64,000 bases of DNA from Shimia gijangensis (GCF_900142085.1 NZ_FQZQ01000018.1:17777-81776); one strand, 5' to 3'. Shown: positions 45,869 through 55,716, counted from the stretch's first letter. Notes: generated by a model from the sequence alone, not told the origin. Program-made: numbers and translations.

Positions 45869-46243
45869 TCACAGAATGCCCCGCCACCGAAGCACTAGTA
45901 CCACCAGCACGACAACCGCAATCAGGTTGAATGATAAAGCCCCTAGCAACGAAAGGATCGCGCCTTTGCGTCGATCTTTTGGATCAATGGATTGAAGCGC
46001 CGCACGCAACCCCGTGGACGCCTTGCCTATCGCCCTGGCGTCGAGCATTGGCGATAGTTTGGGATGGCCGGACATGAATTCGGCTTTAACCAGAACTTCC
46101 GCGTGACGGTGCGCCCATTTGGGCAACCGTCGACCAATCTTGCGCATGGCTTTCGCCAGATCATCCGTTTTCACCGAAAATTTCTCTTCAGCAAGCAGGC
46201 AAAGCTCTTGGTTCACTTTGCGAATCTGGTTTGGATCAATCAC
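45869..46243 (-). CDS. Membrane-anchored small protein, unknown function
   Basis: A 124-residue protein with a soluble helical N-terminal ~95 residues (KTDDLAKAMRKIGRRLPKW) and one C-terminal membrane segment (LSLLGALSFNLIAVVVLVVLVL), so tail-anchored. GTG 46243 is chosen because AGGAGG lies about 7 bases upstream; the frame could also be opened at TTG 46264. It is divergent from the esterase gene. I do not recognise the family. Confidence 0.7.
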   Translation of the reverse strand: MIDPNQIRKVNQELCLLAEEKFSVKTDDLAKAMRKIGRRLPKWAHRHAEVLVKAEFMSGHPKLSPMLDARAIGKASTGLRAALQSIDPKDRRKGAILSLLGALSFNLIAVVVLVVLVLRWRGIL

Positions 46244-46332
46244 TGGAAAGCCTCCTGCGGACAACTTACTCTATTGATGGCAAGAGGCTCAACAGGGCTG
46301 GCCCCTCATATGCCAAGGAGCTATCACAAGAC

Positions 46333-47100
46333 ATGTTGAACTTTATCGAATACGGCACCCGCACCGATCAGCCAGACCTTTTGATTGTGCATGGGCTTTA
46401 CGGGTCAGGACGCAACTGGGGGGCAGTGGCCAAACGGTTGGCACCTGGCCGGCGGATTGTATCGGTTGACCAGCGCAACCATGGGCAAAGCCCGTGGTAC
46501 GACAGCCATTCGTACCAGGATATGGCCGCCGATCTGGCCTCAGTTATCGAGGCTCAGGACGCCCCGATGGATGTCATGGGGCACTCGATGGGCGGTAAAG
46601 CAGCGATGGTTCTTGCACTGACACGTCCTGAACTGGTCAACCGTCTGATTGTGGCAGACATCTCGCCAGTAAATTACCCACCTGATCCGAACACAAACAT
46701 CGATGCGATGCGGTCGGTTGATCTTGGCAAGGTCTTTAAGCGTTCAGATGCTATAGAACAGTTGGCGGCTACGATCACTGACCCGACCCTGCGCAGCTTT
46801 TTCACGCAGTCATTGGATTTGGCCAACAAACGATGGCGGCTGAACCTTGATGTGCTTGAGGCCGAGATGGAAAAAATCCGTGGCTTTCCCGACATGACTG
46901 GTAACTTCCAGGGGGCAACGCTGTTTTTGTCTGGCTCAGATTCTGACTATGTCGCGCCAGAACATCGCCCCACCATCCGCGCCTACTTTCCAAAAGCCCG
47001 CTTCGCCAAAATCACAGGTGCTGGTCATTGGTTGCATGCTGAAAAACCACGCGAGTACATCCAGACTGTGCAAGCTTGGCTGGACCGCGCAGATTACTAA
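46333..47100 (+). CDS. Alpha/beta-hydrolase, YbfF-type esterase
   Basis: The 255-residue hydrolase has the oxyanion-hole motif IVHGLYGSGRNWGA, the nucleophile elbow GHSMGGKAAM (Ser), and the catalytic His in GAGHWLHAEKP. NHGQSPW is typical of YbfF/ABHD11-like esterases, which cleave short acyl esters or acyl-CoA in vitro. ATG 46333 with AAGGAG about 12 bases upstream is taken; the earlier in-frame ATG at 46231 lies over the divergent gene. Confidence 0.9.
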   Translation: MLNFIEYGTRTDQPDLLIVHGLYGSGRNWGAVAKRLAPGRRIVSVDQRNHGQSPWYDSHSYQDMAADLASVIEAQDAPMDVMGHSMGGKAAMVLALTRPELVNRLIVADISPVNYPPDPNTNIDAMRSVDLGKVFKRSDAIEQLAATITDPTLRSFFTQSLDLANKRWRLNLDVLEAEMEKIRGFPDMTGNFQGATLFLSGSDSDYVAPEHRPTIRAYFPKARFAKITGAGHWLHAEKPREYIQTVQAWLDRADY

Positions 47101-47360
47101 AGCAATTCAAATTCAAACTGTAATTCGCCTAACGCCTTAGCCGTCTTCATACAGTTTTTTTTTGCGATCGCGCACTTATCAAATCGCTACTTTCTGCACC
47201 AGAAAAGCGTTGTTTTTCAAAAGAATCGGCGGACCTCGGCCGTTCGCCACAACTGCGAACCTGTCGATTGTCTTGGCGAATGCAGACATCCGGGGAACGT
47301 ATCGGCGTTCAAAGTCGCTTTGTGCCCGAAAGGTAGGTGGTTCGTCAGTCTGCTCAATTG
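47101..47360. other. Intergenic region at the left edge of the atypical block
   Basis: No supported gene. The short plus-strand frame at 47162-47398 has no family look and no ribosome site. A T9 run lies at 47155-47163 without a strong stem before it. Confidence 0.4.
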
Positions 47361-48635
47361 TTATCCACCCTGCACTGAATAAATGCGCTTTTCACTAGCG
47401 AGGGTTTCAACACTGGTCGCGGTCGCTGGCGACATGACAGCTTGTTCAGCCGATGGGACGCGCGCTCGTTGGCGGATTTTCCATGCAGCGAAAATGCTGA
47501 AACCGAAGAGTAGGTAGAACATCGCCCAGACCATGAGCACATCCCCGAATAGAACAGAAATTGCGGCCACGAGGACTGGCCCCATGACCCCCCCAACGGT
47601 ATAGACAAACAGCAGTGTGATGGCGGTAGATGGCACGTAAACCGGATCTGTCCGGTCCATCGCGTGAGCCATCAGGATCGCGTAGAGCGGCAGAAGCGTG
47701 CCTCCCAGCACAATCGAGATGCCGATCGCGGCAAGCCGCACACCCATCCCAGGCTCTCCCTGCAGCGCAGATCCGTCCCCGGTAACAAAAAGCGCGATCA
47801 GCAGCAGGGCTGCTGACGCTACCAAGGAGATGCCAACGATCAGAATTCGGCGGTCCATGTGATCCGAAATCAGCCCAAGCGGGTACTGGAACAAGATGCG
47901 CCCCGCATAAGCCATGGCAATGTTGACGGTAATCGTCGTGGAACTAATTCCGACGGTAGAGGCTTGGAAAGGCAGGATCGAGAGGAACACGGTCACGACG
48001 ATGCCAGTGACCAAAGTGCCTATGAAAGCCGTGGGCGAGTACCGAAACACCGGCAGAAGACGGACGGTGGCATGCCCCTTCACCACCGGCTGCTTCATGC
48101 GGGTCAGCGCAAGTACAACGATGGCGAAACAAAAGGCGGCTGCCATCAACACGAAACCGCCGGAAATATCCTCCGAAACAAGTGCCACCACGGCTTGCGA
48201 CGCAACGGAGGCGGCCCCGAGCACGGTCGAATAGACGGCAAGGATCCGACCGCGGGAGGATGTCGAGGCTGAATCGTTGATCCAGGCTTCTCCGACCGAA
48301 TACAGGCCTGCGGTCGCCATTCCGATGATAAATCGCGCGATCACCCAGACGCCTGCGCTGTCTGTGCGTGAGATAAGCAGGGCGAACATTGCGCATAGTG
48401 CTGCGGCGCCGGCAAAGGCGCGGACGTAGCCGACACCAGCGAGCGGTTTGTATGTGTAGAAACACCCCAGCAGGAAACCCAGCGAGTAGCTCGCGGCGAC
48501 CAGTGATACCAGTTCTGCCGAGCCGCCAATCGCGGCAATCCGCAATGCCACCAGAGTTCCAAGCGCCGCTGTCGCGAGGTGGATCGACCCCATAGACAGG
48601 AGCAATGCCCGCAACGAGTACAATTTACCTTCCAA
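47361..48635 (-). CDS. MFS transporter (YcaD-like)
   Basis: The 424-residue protein has twelve predicted membrane segments. It shows YSLGFLLGCFYTYKPL, the signature RFIIGMATAGLYSVGEAWIND and YPLGLISDHMDRR (loop 8-9 motif), as in YcaD-type MFS proteins. The substrate is unknown. It is followed on the same strand side by a separate RND operon upstream. The start at 48635 lies 24 bases from the edge of the remnant-bearing gap. Confidence 0.88.
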   Translation of the reverse strand: MEGKLYSLRALLLSMGSIHLATAALGTLVALRIAAIGGSAELVSLVAASYSLGFLLGCFYTYKPLAGVGYVRAFAGAAALCAMFALLISRTDSAGVWVIARFIIGMATAGLYSVGEAWINDSASTSSRGRILAVYSTVLGAASVASQAVVALVSEDISGGFVLMAAAFCFAIVVLALTRMKQPVVKGHATVRLLPVFRYSPTAFIGTLVTGIVVTVFLSILPFQASTVGISSTTITVNIAMAYAGRILFQYPLGLISDHMDRRILIVGISLVASAALLLIALFVTGDGSALQGEPGMGVRLAAIGISIVLGGTLLPLYAILMAHAMDRTDPVYVPSTAITLLFVYTVGGVMGPVLVAAISVLFGDVLMVWAMFYLLFGFSIFAAWKIRQRARVPSAEQAVMSPATATSVETLASEKRIYSVQGG

Positions 48636-48900
48636 AACGCCATTCCTTCCATCCAGGCCAGTAAGCCTAGCTTACATGAAGGTGTGCCCTGGCTTTGCCT
48701 GCGTCGATCAAGGTTCCGTCAATGCCGAGGTCGATCAGAAGAGTCTCGTCGAGCCCTGATCTCAGCCCCACCGCGGCAGAGAAGAAAACCTATCTTTATT
48801 CGCCTGAAACCTTCTAGTTAAGGTCCAGCCAGCTAGGCTGAAAACCAGCGAAAGGTCCAAGACAAAAACACCGTCGCGCAATGATTGCCCATCATCTCAC
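48636..48900. other. Intergenic region with a possible coding remnant
   Basis: Minus-strand frame 48667-48788 reads like a protein tail (LDETLLIDLGIDGTLIDAGK, then HLHVS and stop) but has no start and is closed upstream by a stop; it may be the end of a lost gene. GCC/GGC stems near 48822-48840 could terminate the RND operon. Confidence 0.3.
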
Positions 48901-51900
48901 TCATGTCGCCTCCAACTCTACTTGTGGTGCACTGCGCGGTTTCTCCTCCCGGATGCCGTGGAAGGTCGCGTAGAACACGGGTACGAGGATCATGGTCAGG
49001 ATCGTGCCGACCGTCAGCCCCCCCATGATCGTTACGGCAAGCCCGATCCAGAACACATCCGGTAGGAGTGGAACGACCCCGAGCACGGTCGTTGCCGCCG
49101 CCAGGGCCACCGGGCGCAGCCGCGAGGCGCCGGCATTGATGAGCGCTTCATAGTCGGGCTGACCGGCGGCAAGGTTGTCGTTGACCTGGTCGATCAACAC
49201 GATGGCATTCTTGACCATCATTCCCGAGAGACTCATCGCACCTAGCAGCGCCACGAAGCCAAAAGGCGTGTTCGTCAGGAGCAAACTTGGGACGATACCG
49301 ATAAAAACGAAGGGGATCGTTGCAAAGATGACCAGCGGCGGGCGGTAGGCGTTGAAAAGTGCCACCACAATCAGCGCGATGACAGCCATCGCCGGGATTA
49401 GGCCCGGCACGAGCCCTGCCTGAGCCTCGGCGGTATCCTCGTGTTCACCGCCCCATTCGAAACGGTATCCTGGTGGCAATTCACCCATCAGGGCCTCAAA
49501 TTCCTCCATCACATCGGCGCGATAGGTTGGGAGGGTCACCCCGTCGATCGGGTTGGCCTGAACGGTCAGCGTGGGTGCCCGGTCGCGGCGCAGGATGACC
49601 GGGTCTTCGGTTTCGGTTCCAATACCAGTTACGATCTGGCCAACGGGCAAGGATTCCACTGATGTCGGCCCCCGGACCTGCACCAATTCGAAATTATCCA
49701 CCGAGGCGCGGTCATCGGGATGCTGGCGCACAATGATTGGGATCATCTCGTCCCCCTCGCGGTAGAGACCGACCGTCAGCCCGTCATAGGCGCGCCGCGT
49801 CGCATTGCCGAGATCCTCGTAGGTGATCCCGGTCCAGCGGGCGATGTCCTGGTCGAAGGCAGGCACCTGCACCAGCACCCGATTGCGCCAGTCATGCCGG
49901 GCCACCTTGGTCCAGGGATGTTGCTCCAGGACCTTGAGCGCCCGGTCACCATAAGTGCGCAGAACATTGGGGTCGGCATCCGCCGGGCCCACGATCCGGC
50001 CCTCGAAGGTCCAGGTATTGGCCGGTCCCACGCCAAAGCGGCGTGTGAAAGCGGTAGCCCCGGGATGGTTTGCGGCGAGCCAGTCAGAGACTTCTGCGGC
50101 GATCTCGGGGATCATCCGGTAGTCTTCAACATTGGCGATGACCTGCGCATAGGCCGGGTTGATCGGCTCCGGGTCCACCGGCAGGTAAAAACGTGGCGGG
50201 CCGGCTCCGATGAAGCTCGCAACGGCGGTAACGCCGTTCATTGGCCTAACGATCGCCTCGATGCTCTCCACGGCTTCTGCCACGACCTCGATCCGTGTGC
50301 CTTCCGGCGCCTGAAAATCGATCATGAACTTGTCCATCGCGGAGGTCGGGAAGAAAAGCTGGGTTACCGATCCGAATGCAACAAAGGACGCAACAAGCGC
50401 GGCGATTGCGCCACCCATTGTCACGTAGCGGAATCGCACGGCAGTTTCGAGGACAGTGCGATAGCCTTTGAGCAGCGCTCCTTCCTTTTGCTCTGCGTCA
50501 GGTTCCGGCGCCTTCAGCAAAGCCACGCATTGAAGCGGCGTGACTGTCATCGACAGGAACCAGCTGACCAGCAGCGAGATGCCCACCACAGAGAACAGTG
50601 TGCGGCAATACTCGCCTGCGCTCTCAACCGAGGCGAAGATAGGATAGAAGGCCATGACGGCAACAAAGGTTGCGCCCAGCAACGACATCGCCGGCCGCCG
50701 AGCGGCCTCAATGGCAGCGTCGATACGGCTCTTGCCCGCGGCCATCCGAACCGCCGCGCCATCGGCCACAACAATGGAGTTGTCCACCATCATACCGAGC
50801 GCGATAATCAACGCTCCGAGCGACATGCGCTGGAGGTCGATGCCGAACATGGCCAGCGGGATAAATGTGGCAAGGATTGTCAGCAAGAGCCCGCTGCCGA
50901 TGATGATGCCCATCCTGACCCCCATCACCAAAGTCAGGACGACAAGCACGATGACAACTGCCTGTGCGAGTGAGATCAGGAAGGAGGAAACTGCGATATC
51001 CACATCGTCGGACTGCCAGTGCACACGGTCGATCTCGATGCCGACGGGCAGGGTTGCCGCCAGTTCATTGACCCGCGCGTCGACGAGCTTGCCGACTTCG
51101 ACCACGTTGACGCCCTGCTGAAAAGACAGTGCGATCCCGATGGTTGGAAGGCCATTGTAGCGCATCAGCGTCGTGGCAGGTTCGGCATAGCCCTCGCGTA
51201 CTTCGCCAATGTCGCCGATGCGGAGCAGAGCGTCCTCTGGGTTCTCACCGAGGCGAATTGCGTCAAAAGCCGTTGGCCGCACTGCCAGTTCATCGATATC
51301 GCGCGGAGAAGTGAACGTACCAGAGGGCGCAATCCGCATTCGATAGTCGCCAACATCCATGCGCCCGGCATCCACCACCTCGTTCTGCGTCCGCAGCGTG
51401 TTGATGAATGTCTGGGGCGAGATTCCAAGGGCAGCGAGCTTCTCCTCTCGAACATCGATAAAGATCGCACGATCCTGCTCGCCCCAGAGATCCACCCGGC
51501 CCACGCCTTCGACCAGCGAAAGATGGCGTTCCAGATCTTCCGCGTAGTCCCTCAATTCCTTGTAGGAAAACCCATCGGAGGTAACGGCCAGCAGCAGTCC
51601 GGAAACGTCGCCGAAATCGTCATTGATGACCGGACGGCCAGCACCAGGCGGCAGTTGCGTCTCAATATCGCGGATCTTGCGGCGCAAGCTGTCCCATATC
51701 TGCGGCAAGGCATCGGACCAGTACTGCGCCTTGATCTCGATCGTCACGGTCGACATGCCCGCCCGGCTTTCGCTGGTCAGGGTGTCGATCTCCTTGATCT
51801 CCTGCAGTTTACGCTCGATCTTTTCGGTCACCTCCTGTTCAACTTCCTTGGCGCTGGCCCCGGGGTAAGGGGTGGCGACAACAGCTGTCTTGATGGTGAA

Positions 51901-52017
51901 TTCCGGGTCTTCAAGCTGACCCAGCGAAAAGAACGCCGCGATCCCGCCAAGCGTCAGCAGGACAATGGCGAACCAAGTGAATTTGGCGTTTCGAATGGAA
52001 AAACTGGCGAGATCCAT
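48901..52017 (-). CDS. RND family efflux permease
   Basis: The 1038-residue inner-membrane protein has the AcrB-type layout: TM1 near residue 12, a large periplasmic loop, TM2-6 with GMMVDNSIVVADG (Asp of the proton relay, followed by Asn instead of a second Asp), a second periplasmic loop, and TM8-12 with SLSGMMVKNAIVLIDQ. It couples proton entry to export. The substrate is not evident. Its ATG shares one base with the stop of the adaptor gene (TGATG). No outer-membrane factor gene is adjacent, so a shared TolC-type protein is needed. Confidence 0.95.
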   Translation of the reverse strand: MDLASFSIRNAKFTWFAIVLLTLGGIAAFFSLGQLEDPEFTIKTAVVATPYPGASAKEVEQEVTEKIERKLQEIKEIDTLTSESRAGMSTVTIEIKAQYWSDALPQIWDSLRRKIRDIETQLPPGAGRPVINDDFGDVSGLLLAVTSDGFSYKELRDYAEDLERHLSLVEGVGRVDLWGEQDRAIFIDVREEKLAALGISPQTFINTLRTQNEVVDAGRMDVGDYRMRIAPSGTFTSPRDIDELAVRPTAFDAIRLGENPEDALLRIGDIGEVREGYAEPATTLMRYNGLPTIGIALSFQQGVNVVEVGKLVDARVNELAATLPVGIEIDRVHWQSDDVDIAVSSFLISLAQAVVIVLVVLTLVMGVRMGIIIGSGLLLTILATFIPLAMFGIDLQRMSLGALIIALGMMVDNSIVVADGAAVRMAAGKSRIDAAIEAARRPAMSLLGATFVAVMAFYPIFASVESAGEYCRTLFSVVGISLLVSWFLSMTVTPLQCVALLKAPEPDAEQKEGALLKGYRTVLETAVRFRYVTMGGAIAALVASFVAFGSVTQLFFPTSAMDKFMIDFQAPEGTRIEVVAEAVESIEAIVRPMNGVTAVASFIGAGPPRFYLPVDPEPINPAYAQVIANVEDYRMIPEIAAEVSDWLAANHPGATAFTRRFGVGPANTWTFEGRIVGPADADPNVLRTYGDRALKVLEQHPWTKVARHDWRNRVLVQVPAFDQDIARWTGITYEDLGNATRRAYDGLTVGLYREGDEMIPIIVRQHPDDRASVDNFELVQVRGPTSVESLPVGQIVTGIGTETEDPVILRRDRAPTLTVQANPIDGVTLPTYRADVMEEFEALMGELPPGYRFEWGGEHEDTAEAQAGLVPGLIPAMAVIALIVVALFNAYRPPLVIFATIPFVFIGIVPSLLLTNTPFGFVALLGAMSLSGMMVKNAIVLIDQVNDNLAAGQPDYEALINAGASRLRPVALAAATTVLGVVPLLPDVFWIGLAVTIMGGLTVGTILTMILVPVFYATFHGIREEKPRSAPQVELEAT

Positions 52018-53114
52018 CAGTTCCCTCCGCCTTTAAGGAAGGTCACGTCCTGCCCGCTGCGCAGAGAATTGGCGCCAGCCACTACAATGATTTCGCCTTC
52101 GTCCAACCCGTCCTCGACGGCGATCCCCAGAGAACCAGCTCCGCCGAGCGTCACGGACCGTTCCGTCACTGTCATGCTGCCCTGATCGACAACCCAAACA
52201 TGAGGTGCGTTGCTGCCTTCGGGCATGAAAACTGCCTGCGCCGGAACATAAATTCCGACGCTCGGGATCGCACCGGGTTTTGGAATGCCGCGCGCTCGTC
52301 CTGTCATGCCGGGCAGTACAGGCGCGCCCTCCGGTTGATCCATCTGGACGGTTACAGGGAAGGTGCCTGTGGTGTTCGACGCCTCCGTGCCGACTTCGGT
52401 TATTTCAGCTGCGAGCGTGATGTCTCCGAGGGCGGAGAAGCGGACGGAAATATCCTCGATTTGCGGCAGAATGGAGATGAACCGTTCCGGCACGTCGATT
52501 ACCATCTCGATCCGCTCGGCATCGACGATCCGGACGATGGGTGTTTGCCCGGCCACTTCTTCAAAGTTTTCGACATAGGTTGCCACGATGATCCCATCAT
52601 AGGGCGCCGTTAGTGTGGCATAGGAAAGATCAAGATTGGCCTTGTCCAGAGCGGCCTGAACAGCCTTGACCGCGGCAATGGCCGATCCTTCCTGGCTGAG
52701 GAAGCTGTCGAGCTTGGCCTCGGCCGCCACCTCTTTTTTGACCAAAACCCGTTGTCGCTCAGTCTGCGCCCTGGCGTTGGCAAGCGTTGCCTCACCACTT
52801 TCCAGTTCGGCTTCAAGGCGTGCCACCTCGGCTTCAAACGGGGCAGTGTCAAGCACCGCCACATGGTGCCCTTTTTTGACCGTCTCACCAATCCGTATGT
52901 CGAAGGTCCTTACCGTGCCCGGGACCCCGAAGGACAACGTCGCCTGCTTTGCAGCCCTTGCAACGCCGACGAAGAAACGATCGTGTAGCGCACTGGTCTC
53001 GGCGACTTCCATCGTCCGGACGGGCCGCAGGACCTTCTCTGTCTCTGTTGAAACCTCTTCTCGGCATCCAGCGAGCGCGAGCGTGACAAAAGTAATGAGG
53101 GCAAGACGTTTCAT
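52017..53114 (-). CDS. RND periplasmic adaptor lipoprotein
   Basis: The 365-residue membrane-fusion protein begins with a lipoprotein signal (lipobox LALAGC, Cys17). It has the barrel-sandwich lipoyl halves (FGVPGTVRTFDIRIGETVKKG and LTAPYDGIIVATYVE) around a coiled-coil hairpin (~residues 100-165), then the beta-barrel and membrane-proximal domains. It links the RND permease to an outer-membrane channel. The upstream open frame from 53303 is not protein-like; ATG 53114 is the start. It is the first gene of the two-gene operon. Confidence 0.93.
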   Translation of the reverse strand: MKRLALITFVTLALAGCREEVSTETEKVLRPVRTMEVAETSALHDRFFVGVARAAKQATLSFGVPGTVRTFDIRIGETVKKGHHVAVLDTAPFEAEVARLEAELESGEATLANARAQTERQRVLVKKEVAAEAKLDSFLSQEGSAIAAVKAVQAALDKANLDLSYATLTAPYDGIIVATYVENFEEVAGQTPIVRIVDAERIEMVIDVPERFISILPQIEDISVRFSALGDITLAAEITEVGTEASNTTGTFPVTVQMDQPEGAPVLPGMTGRARGIPKPGAIPSVGIYVPAQAVFMPEGSNAPHVWVVDQGSMTVTERSVTLGGAGSLGIAVEDGLDEGEIIVVAGANSLRSGQDVTFLKGGGN

Positions 53115-53341
53115 GATATCCCATCCTGCGCCTGCGCCGTGGTGGCCAGCGCAAAGAGAACTGCTATTAAGGGTCGCTGCAATTTGTTGTCCTTTCCCTG
53201 GATTCGATCGTCTGAGTTGAGGCAATATAGATTGGTTACAGAATTGATTATTGCATTTTTTTTGTGACTTGTCTGGTTGGCGTTGCTGACAGGAGCAACA
53301 CAAGCGATGCCAAGGTCACCTGCGGTGTCTCGGGCAGTTTC

Positions 53342-53803
53342 CTACGGTTTTACGACCCGCAAAGCACTCCATGCCTGGCTGTCGACACCGCATCCCCTCA
53401 GGGTCGGATTCGCCTGATCAGCGCGGGGAAGTGCCGCGAAATCCATTGCATCGGCCTGACTTCCAGCGTCACTTACCTGGTTGCAGAAGAAAAGCTGGTC
53501 TTCCACAACAAACCACTCGAAACGACTGTAGAGTTCGTAGTCCTCGTCATTGGCGGACCCGTTTTGCGCAATCAGGTAGTCGTTTTCGTTATCTACAAGA
53601 CAGACGAAGTAAACGAGTTGTTCGCCCAAGCCGAAGGTGAGCCACCCATCAGCTCCCACAGCGTGGAACTGACCGGTCTCGTCGACATAGGTTTCTGAGA
53701 TCTCCGGTGCGTTGTCCTCAACGCCGGTACAGGCAGAGGCAAGCCCCGAGAGTCCGAAAAGGAATGCTGCTGCGAGGCCGGTCTTCAAAGCGAGGTTGTT
53801 CAT
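53342..53803 (-). CDS. Secreted small protein, unknown function
   Basis: The 153-residue protein starts with an export signal (hydrophobic AAAFLFGLSGLASA then Cys), which could be a weak lipobox or a Sec cleavage site. The mature part is acidic, with three further cysteines (VYFVCLVDN, LFFCNQ, LRGCGVD). ATG 53803 is chosen over ATG 53818 because GGAA lies 6 bases before it. I do not recognise it. It is the last of a minus-strand row with the DUF3179 gene. Confidence 0.65.
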   Translation of the reverse strand: MNNLALKTGLAAAFLFGLSGLASACTGVEDNAPEISETYVDETGQFHAVGADGWLTFGLGEQLVYFVCLVDNENDYLIAQNGSANDEDYELYSRFEWFVVEDQLFFCNQVSDAGSQADAMDFAALPRADQANPTLRGCGVDSQAWSALRVVKP

Positions 53804-53915
53804 TTTGTTTCCAGTCATTGTTGCCTCAAAGTCGGGTGGGTATTTCCCGAGATCTCGGTATGGGCCAATCCGGAGGGAGACGAGTTCGTCGATCTTTGGC
53901 CCCCCGGCGTTTGGG

Positions 53916-54185
53916 TCATTTCATTCGGTGGCGAAAGGCGAACCAGAACGGAAGCGCGACTAGCAGTGAACTGCCAAGGATATTTTCGATACCGGTCGGG
54001 ATCACGTTCCACAGGAAGGCATACACCCGGCCAGGGTCTCCACCATGCGCCGTGGACAAAGAAAAATAGCCCATGTTCGCTGGGCTGTGCTGCAGGTTCC
54101 CGGCAACAAAAAGCGCTGCGACGAGAAAGATCGGGACGATTTTTCCAAAGGGCGTGTTGTCTATCGCCGCAAAGAAAGCCGTCAT
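53916..54185 (-). pseudogene. C-terminal fragment of a formate/nitrite transporter (FNT) family protein
   Basis: The 89-residue open frame matches only the last third of FNT channels: a membrane segment then NLQHSPANMGYF (compare EHSIANM in FocA), and the last helix NVIPTGIENILGSSLLVAL before a basic tail. Complete FNT proteins have ~260-290 residues and six membrane segments; here only about two are present. ATG 54185 lies 5 bases after the DUF3179 stop, so the fragment could still be translated. No N-terminal part was found in the window. It is either a deletion remnant or a very small membrane protein built from one. Confidence 0.6.
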
Positions 54186-54190
54186 GCCGA

Positions 54191-55444
54191 TCAACCCACG
54201 ACCTTTTCGGTCGAACCTGCAGCGACATCACCAATCCGATTGATGTCGGTATGCGGGAAGAACTCTGCCCAGACATGCCAAAAGAGGCCGGCTTTCACGT
54301 CCGACGAGCGGGCGAGCTGATGGCCGTCAGGCGTCTTGCCATAGACATCGACCTCCGAAACATCTGCACCGGTTTCGTTGACCCAGACATTCATGCTCTC
54401 GTAAAGTGGGCTCCAGGAGACGACCAACGGCTGGCCACCAACGACCGCATTCACGGTATTGCCTTGGGCAACGACGAAATCATCGGTCCAGCAGGTCGCA
54501 TCGGAGCCCAAATTCACACCCCAAACATAGCTCTTGGTCGGCAGGCGTGGGTCGATCGGGTGTTCGAGGTTCTGCATGATCGGCTTTGCCTCGGTGTGGT
54601 GCTTCTGGATCGAGCCGACGAAGGCCATTTCCATCGCGAAATCGAGCAGCCACAGAAGCGGGTTTTTCGGCGGTTTGTTCAGGAAGACCGTGCCCTCGGG
54701 ATAGGCTTTCTGGAAGCCCCGGAAGGTCATTCGGAATGTCGGCCAAGGCTGCATCGCCAGACTCCGGCGCAATGGACAGGCCGGCCCGTCCGTGGTGGTG
54801 TTGGCATCCTTGCCACGGAAGCCATAGATCTGCTGGATCGGCTCGCCGGTCGCATTGTCCCGCAGCACGAGGTTGTTGCCGTGCTGGGCCAGAACCTCAA
54901 GCTCGACCTTCTCGCCTTCGACCTCCGGCGTCATGCCGAGCCCGAGATTGGCGATGGCGCAGAAGGTCATCACCACGTTGGAGCCCTCAAGTCCTTCCTC
55001 GGTGCCTGCCAGGTGCGGCCGCATGATCTGCGATTGCGGATGCGCCCGCGCCACGCCGTTCTTTTCGAGAACGATGACCTGCGTCGTTGGGCTGACGAAT
55101 TCCTTCGCTTCCTCGATGCTGTAGAATTGCGCGCTCTCTTTCTGGTTGCGCAGGCCGATATGGACGTAGATCCAGGTGAAGGCGACCAGGAGCGCCGCCA
55201 GGACGGTGGAGATCCAGAACAGCCAACCCAGACCAGCGCCGAACCCGAAATGCGCAACGGCCATGACCAGCCAGCCGCCGAAGCCCGCGCTCAGGAAAGT
55301 GTATTCGTGGCGGATGAAGCGATCGATATTGGCGCGCTTGGTCTTCATGATCATCTGGGGGATGTCGCCCAAATCGCGAAAGTAGAGCAGGGCTATGCCC
55401 AGTGAAACCGCGAAGCCGGCATAGAATGGGATATTTGCGAGCAT
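54191..55444 (-). CDS. Membrane protein with DUF3179 domain
   Basis: The 417-residue protein has three N-terminal membrane segments (residues ~5-25, 50-75, 80-100) and an extracytoplasmic DUF3179 domain: VIVLEKNGVARAHP, VVMTFCAIANLGLGM, LVLRDNATGEPIQQIYGF and FQKAYPEGTVF. The function of DUF3179 is unknown. The start at 55444 follows the small upstream gene by 2 bases, so the two are coupled. Codon use is GC-rich here compared with the 1-47 kb part. Confidence 0.78.
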   Translation of the reverse strand: MLANIPFYAGFAVSLGIALLYFRDLGDIPQMIMKTKRANIDRFIRHEYTFLSAGFGGWLVMAVAHFGFGAGLGWLFWISTVLAALLVAFTWIYVHIGLRNQKESAQFYSIEEAKEFVSPTTQVIVLEKNGVARAHPQSQIMRPHLAGTEEGLEGSNVVMTFCAIANLGLGMTPEVEGEKVELEVLAQHGNNLVLRDNATGEPIQQIYGFRGKDANTTTDGPACPLRRSLAMQPWPTFRMTFRGFQKAYPEGTVFLNKPPKNPLLWLLDFAMEMAFVGSIQKHHTEAKPIMQNLEHPIDPRLPTKSYVWGVNLGSDATCWTDDFVVAQGNTVNAVVGGQPLVVSWSPLYESMNVWVNETGADVSEVDVYGKTPDGHQLARSSDVKAGLFWHVWAEFFPHTDINRIGDVAAGSTEKVVG

Positions 55445-55446
55445 TG

Positions 55447-55716
55447 TCAGTGGCCTTGTTTGTGATTGGCGTGGCGTCGTGTGGAGGGAGCGTCGGATGT
55501 CCTGCCGTCCGGTGGCCCGAGATAGAGCCAGATTTCCTGTTCGAGACCTACCAAGCTCTCGTTGACGTCCGCGAGCGCAGGGTCGTCCGCATCGAGCGGC
55601 ATCAATTCCATCAATGTCTCGTAGTCCCGGCAAATCTCCGCGAAGACGGAATCCTTCGAGCGCAGCCGGCAGATCTGCTCCAGGTGGTCGCCAAAACTAT
55701 GCTTGAAACAGTTCAT
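55447..55716 (-). CDS. Small hypothetical protein upstream of DUF3179 gene
   Basis: An 89-residue acidic protein (CFKHSFGDHLEQICRLRSKD, then ETLMELMPLDADDPALAD) ending in a His-rich tail. Its stop lies 2 bases before the DUF3179 start. It has no strong ribosome site and no known family to my eye, but the reading frame and spacing suggest a real gene. Confidence 0.5.
   Translation of the reverse strand: MNCFKHSFGDHLEQICRLRSKDSVFAEICRDYETLMELMPLDADDPALADVNESLVGLEQEIWLYLGPPDGRTSDAPSTRRHANHKQGH

Noticed and set aside
47162..47398. 78-codon plus-strand frame right of the esterase gene
   Set aside because: It has no ribosome site or family, overlaps the end of the MFS gene, and its composition is like non-coding DNA.
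49720..52185. Long plus-strand frames over the RND permease
   Set aside because: The minus-strand RND protein is complete with all family motifs; the plus frames have none.
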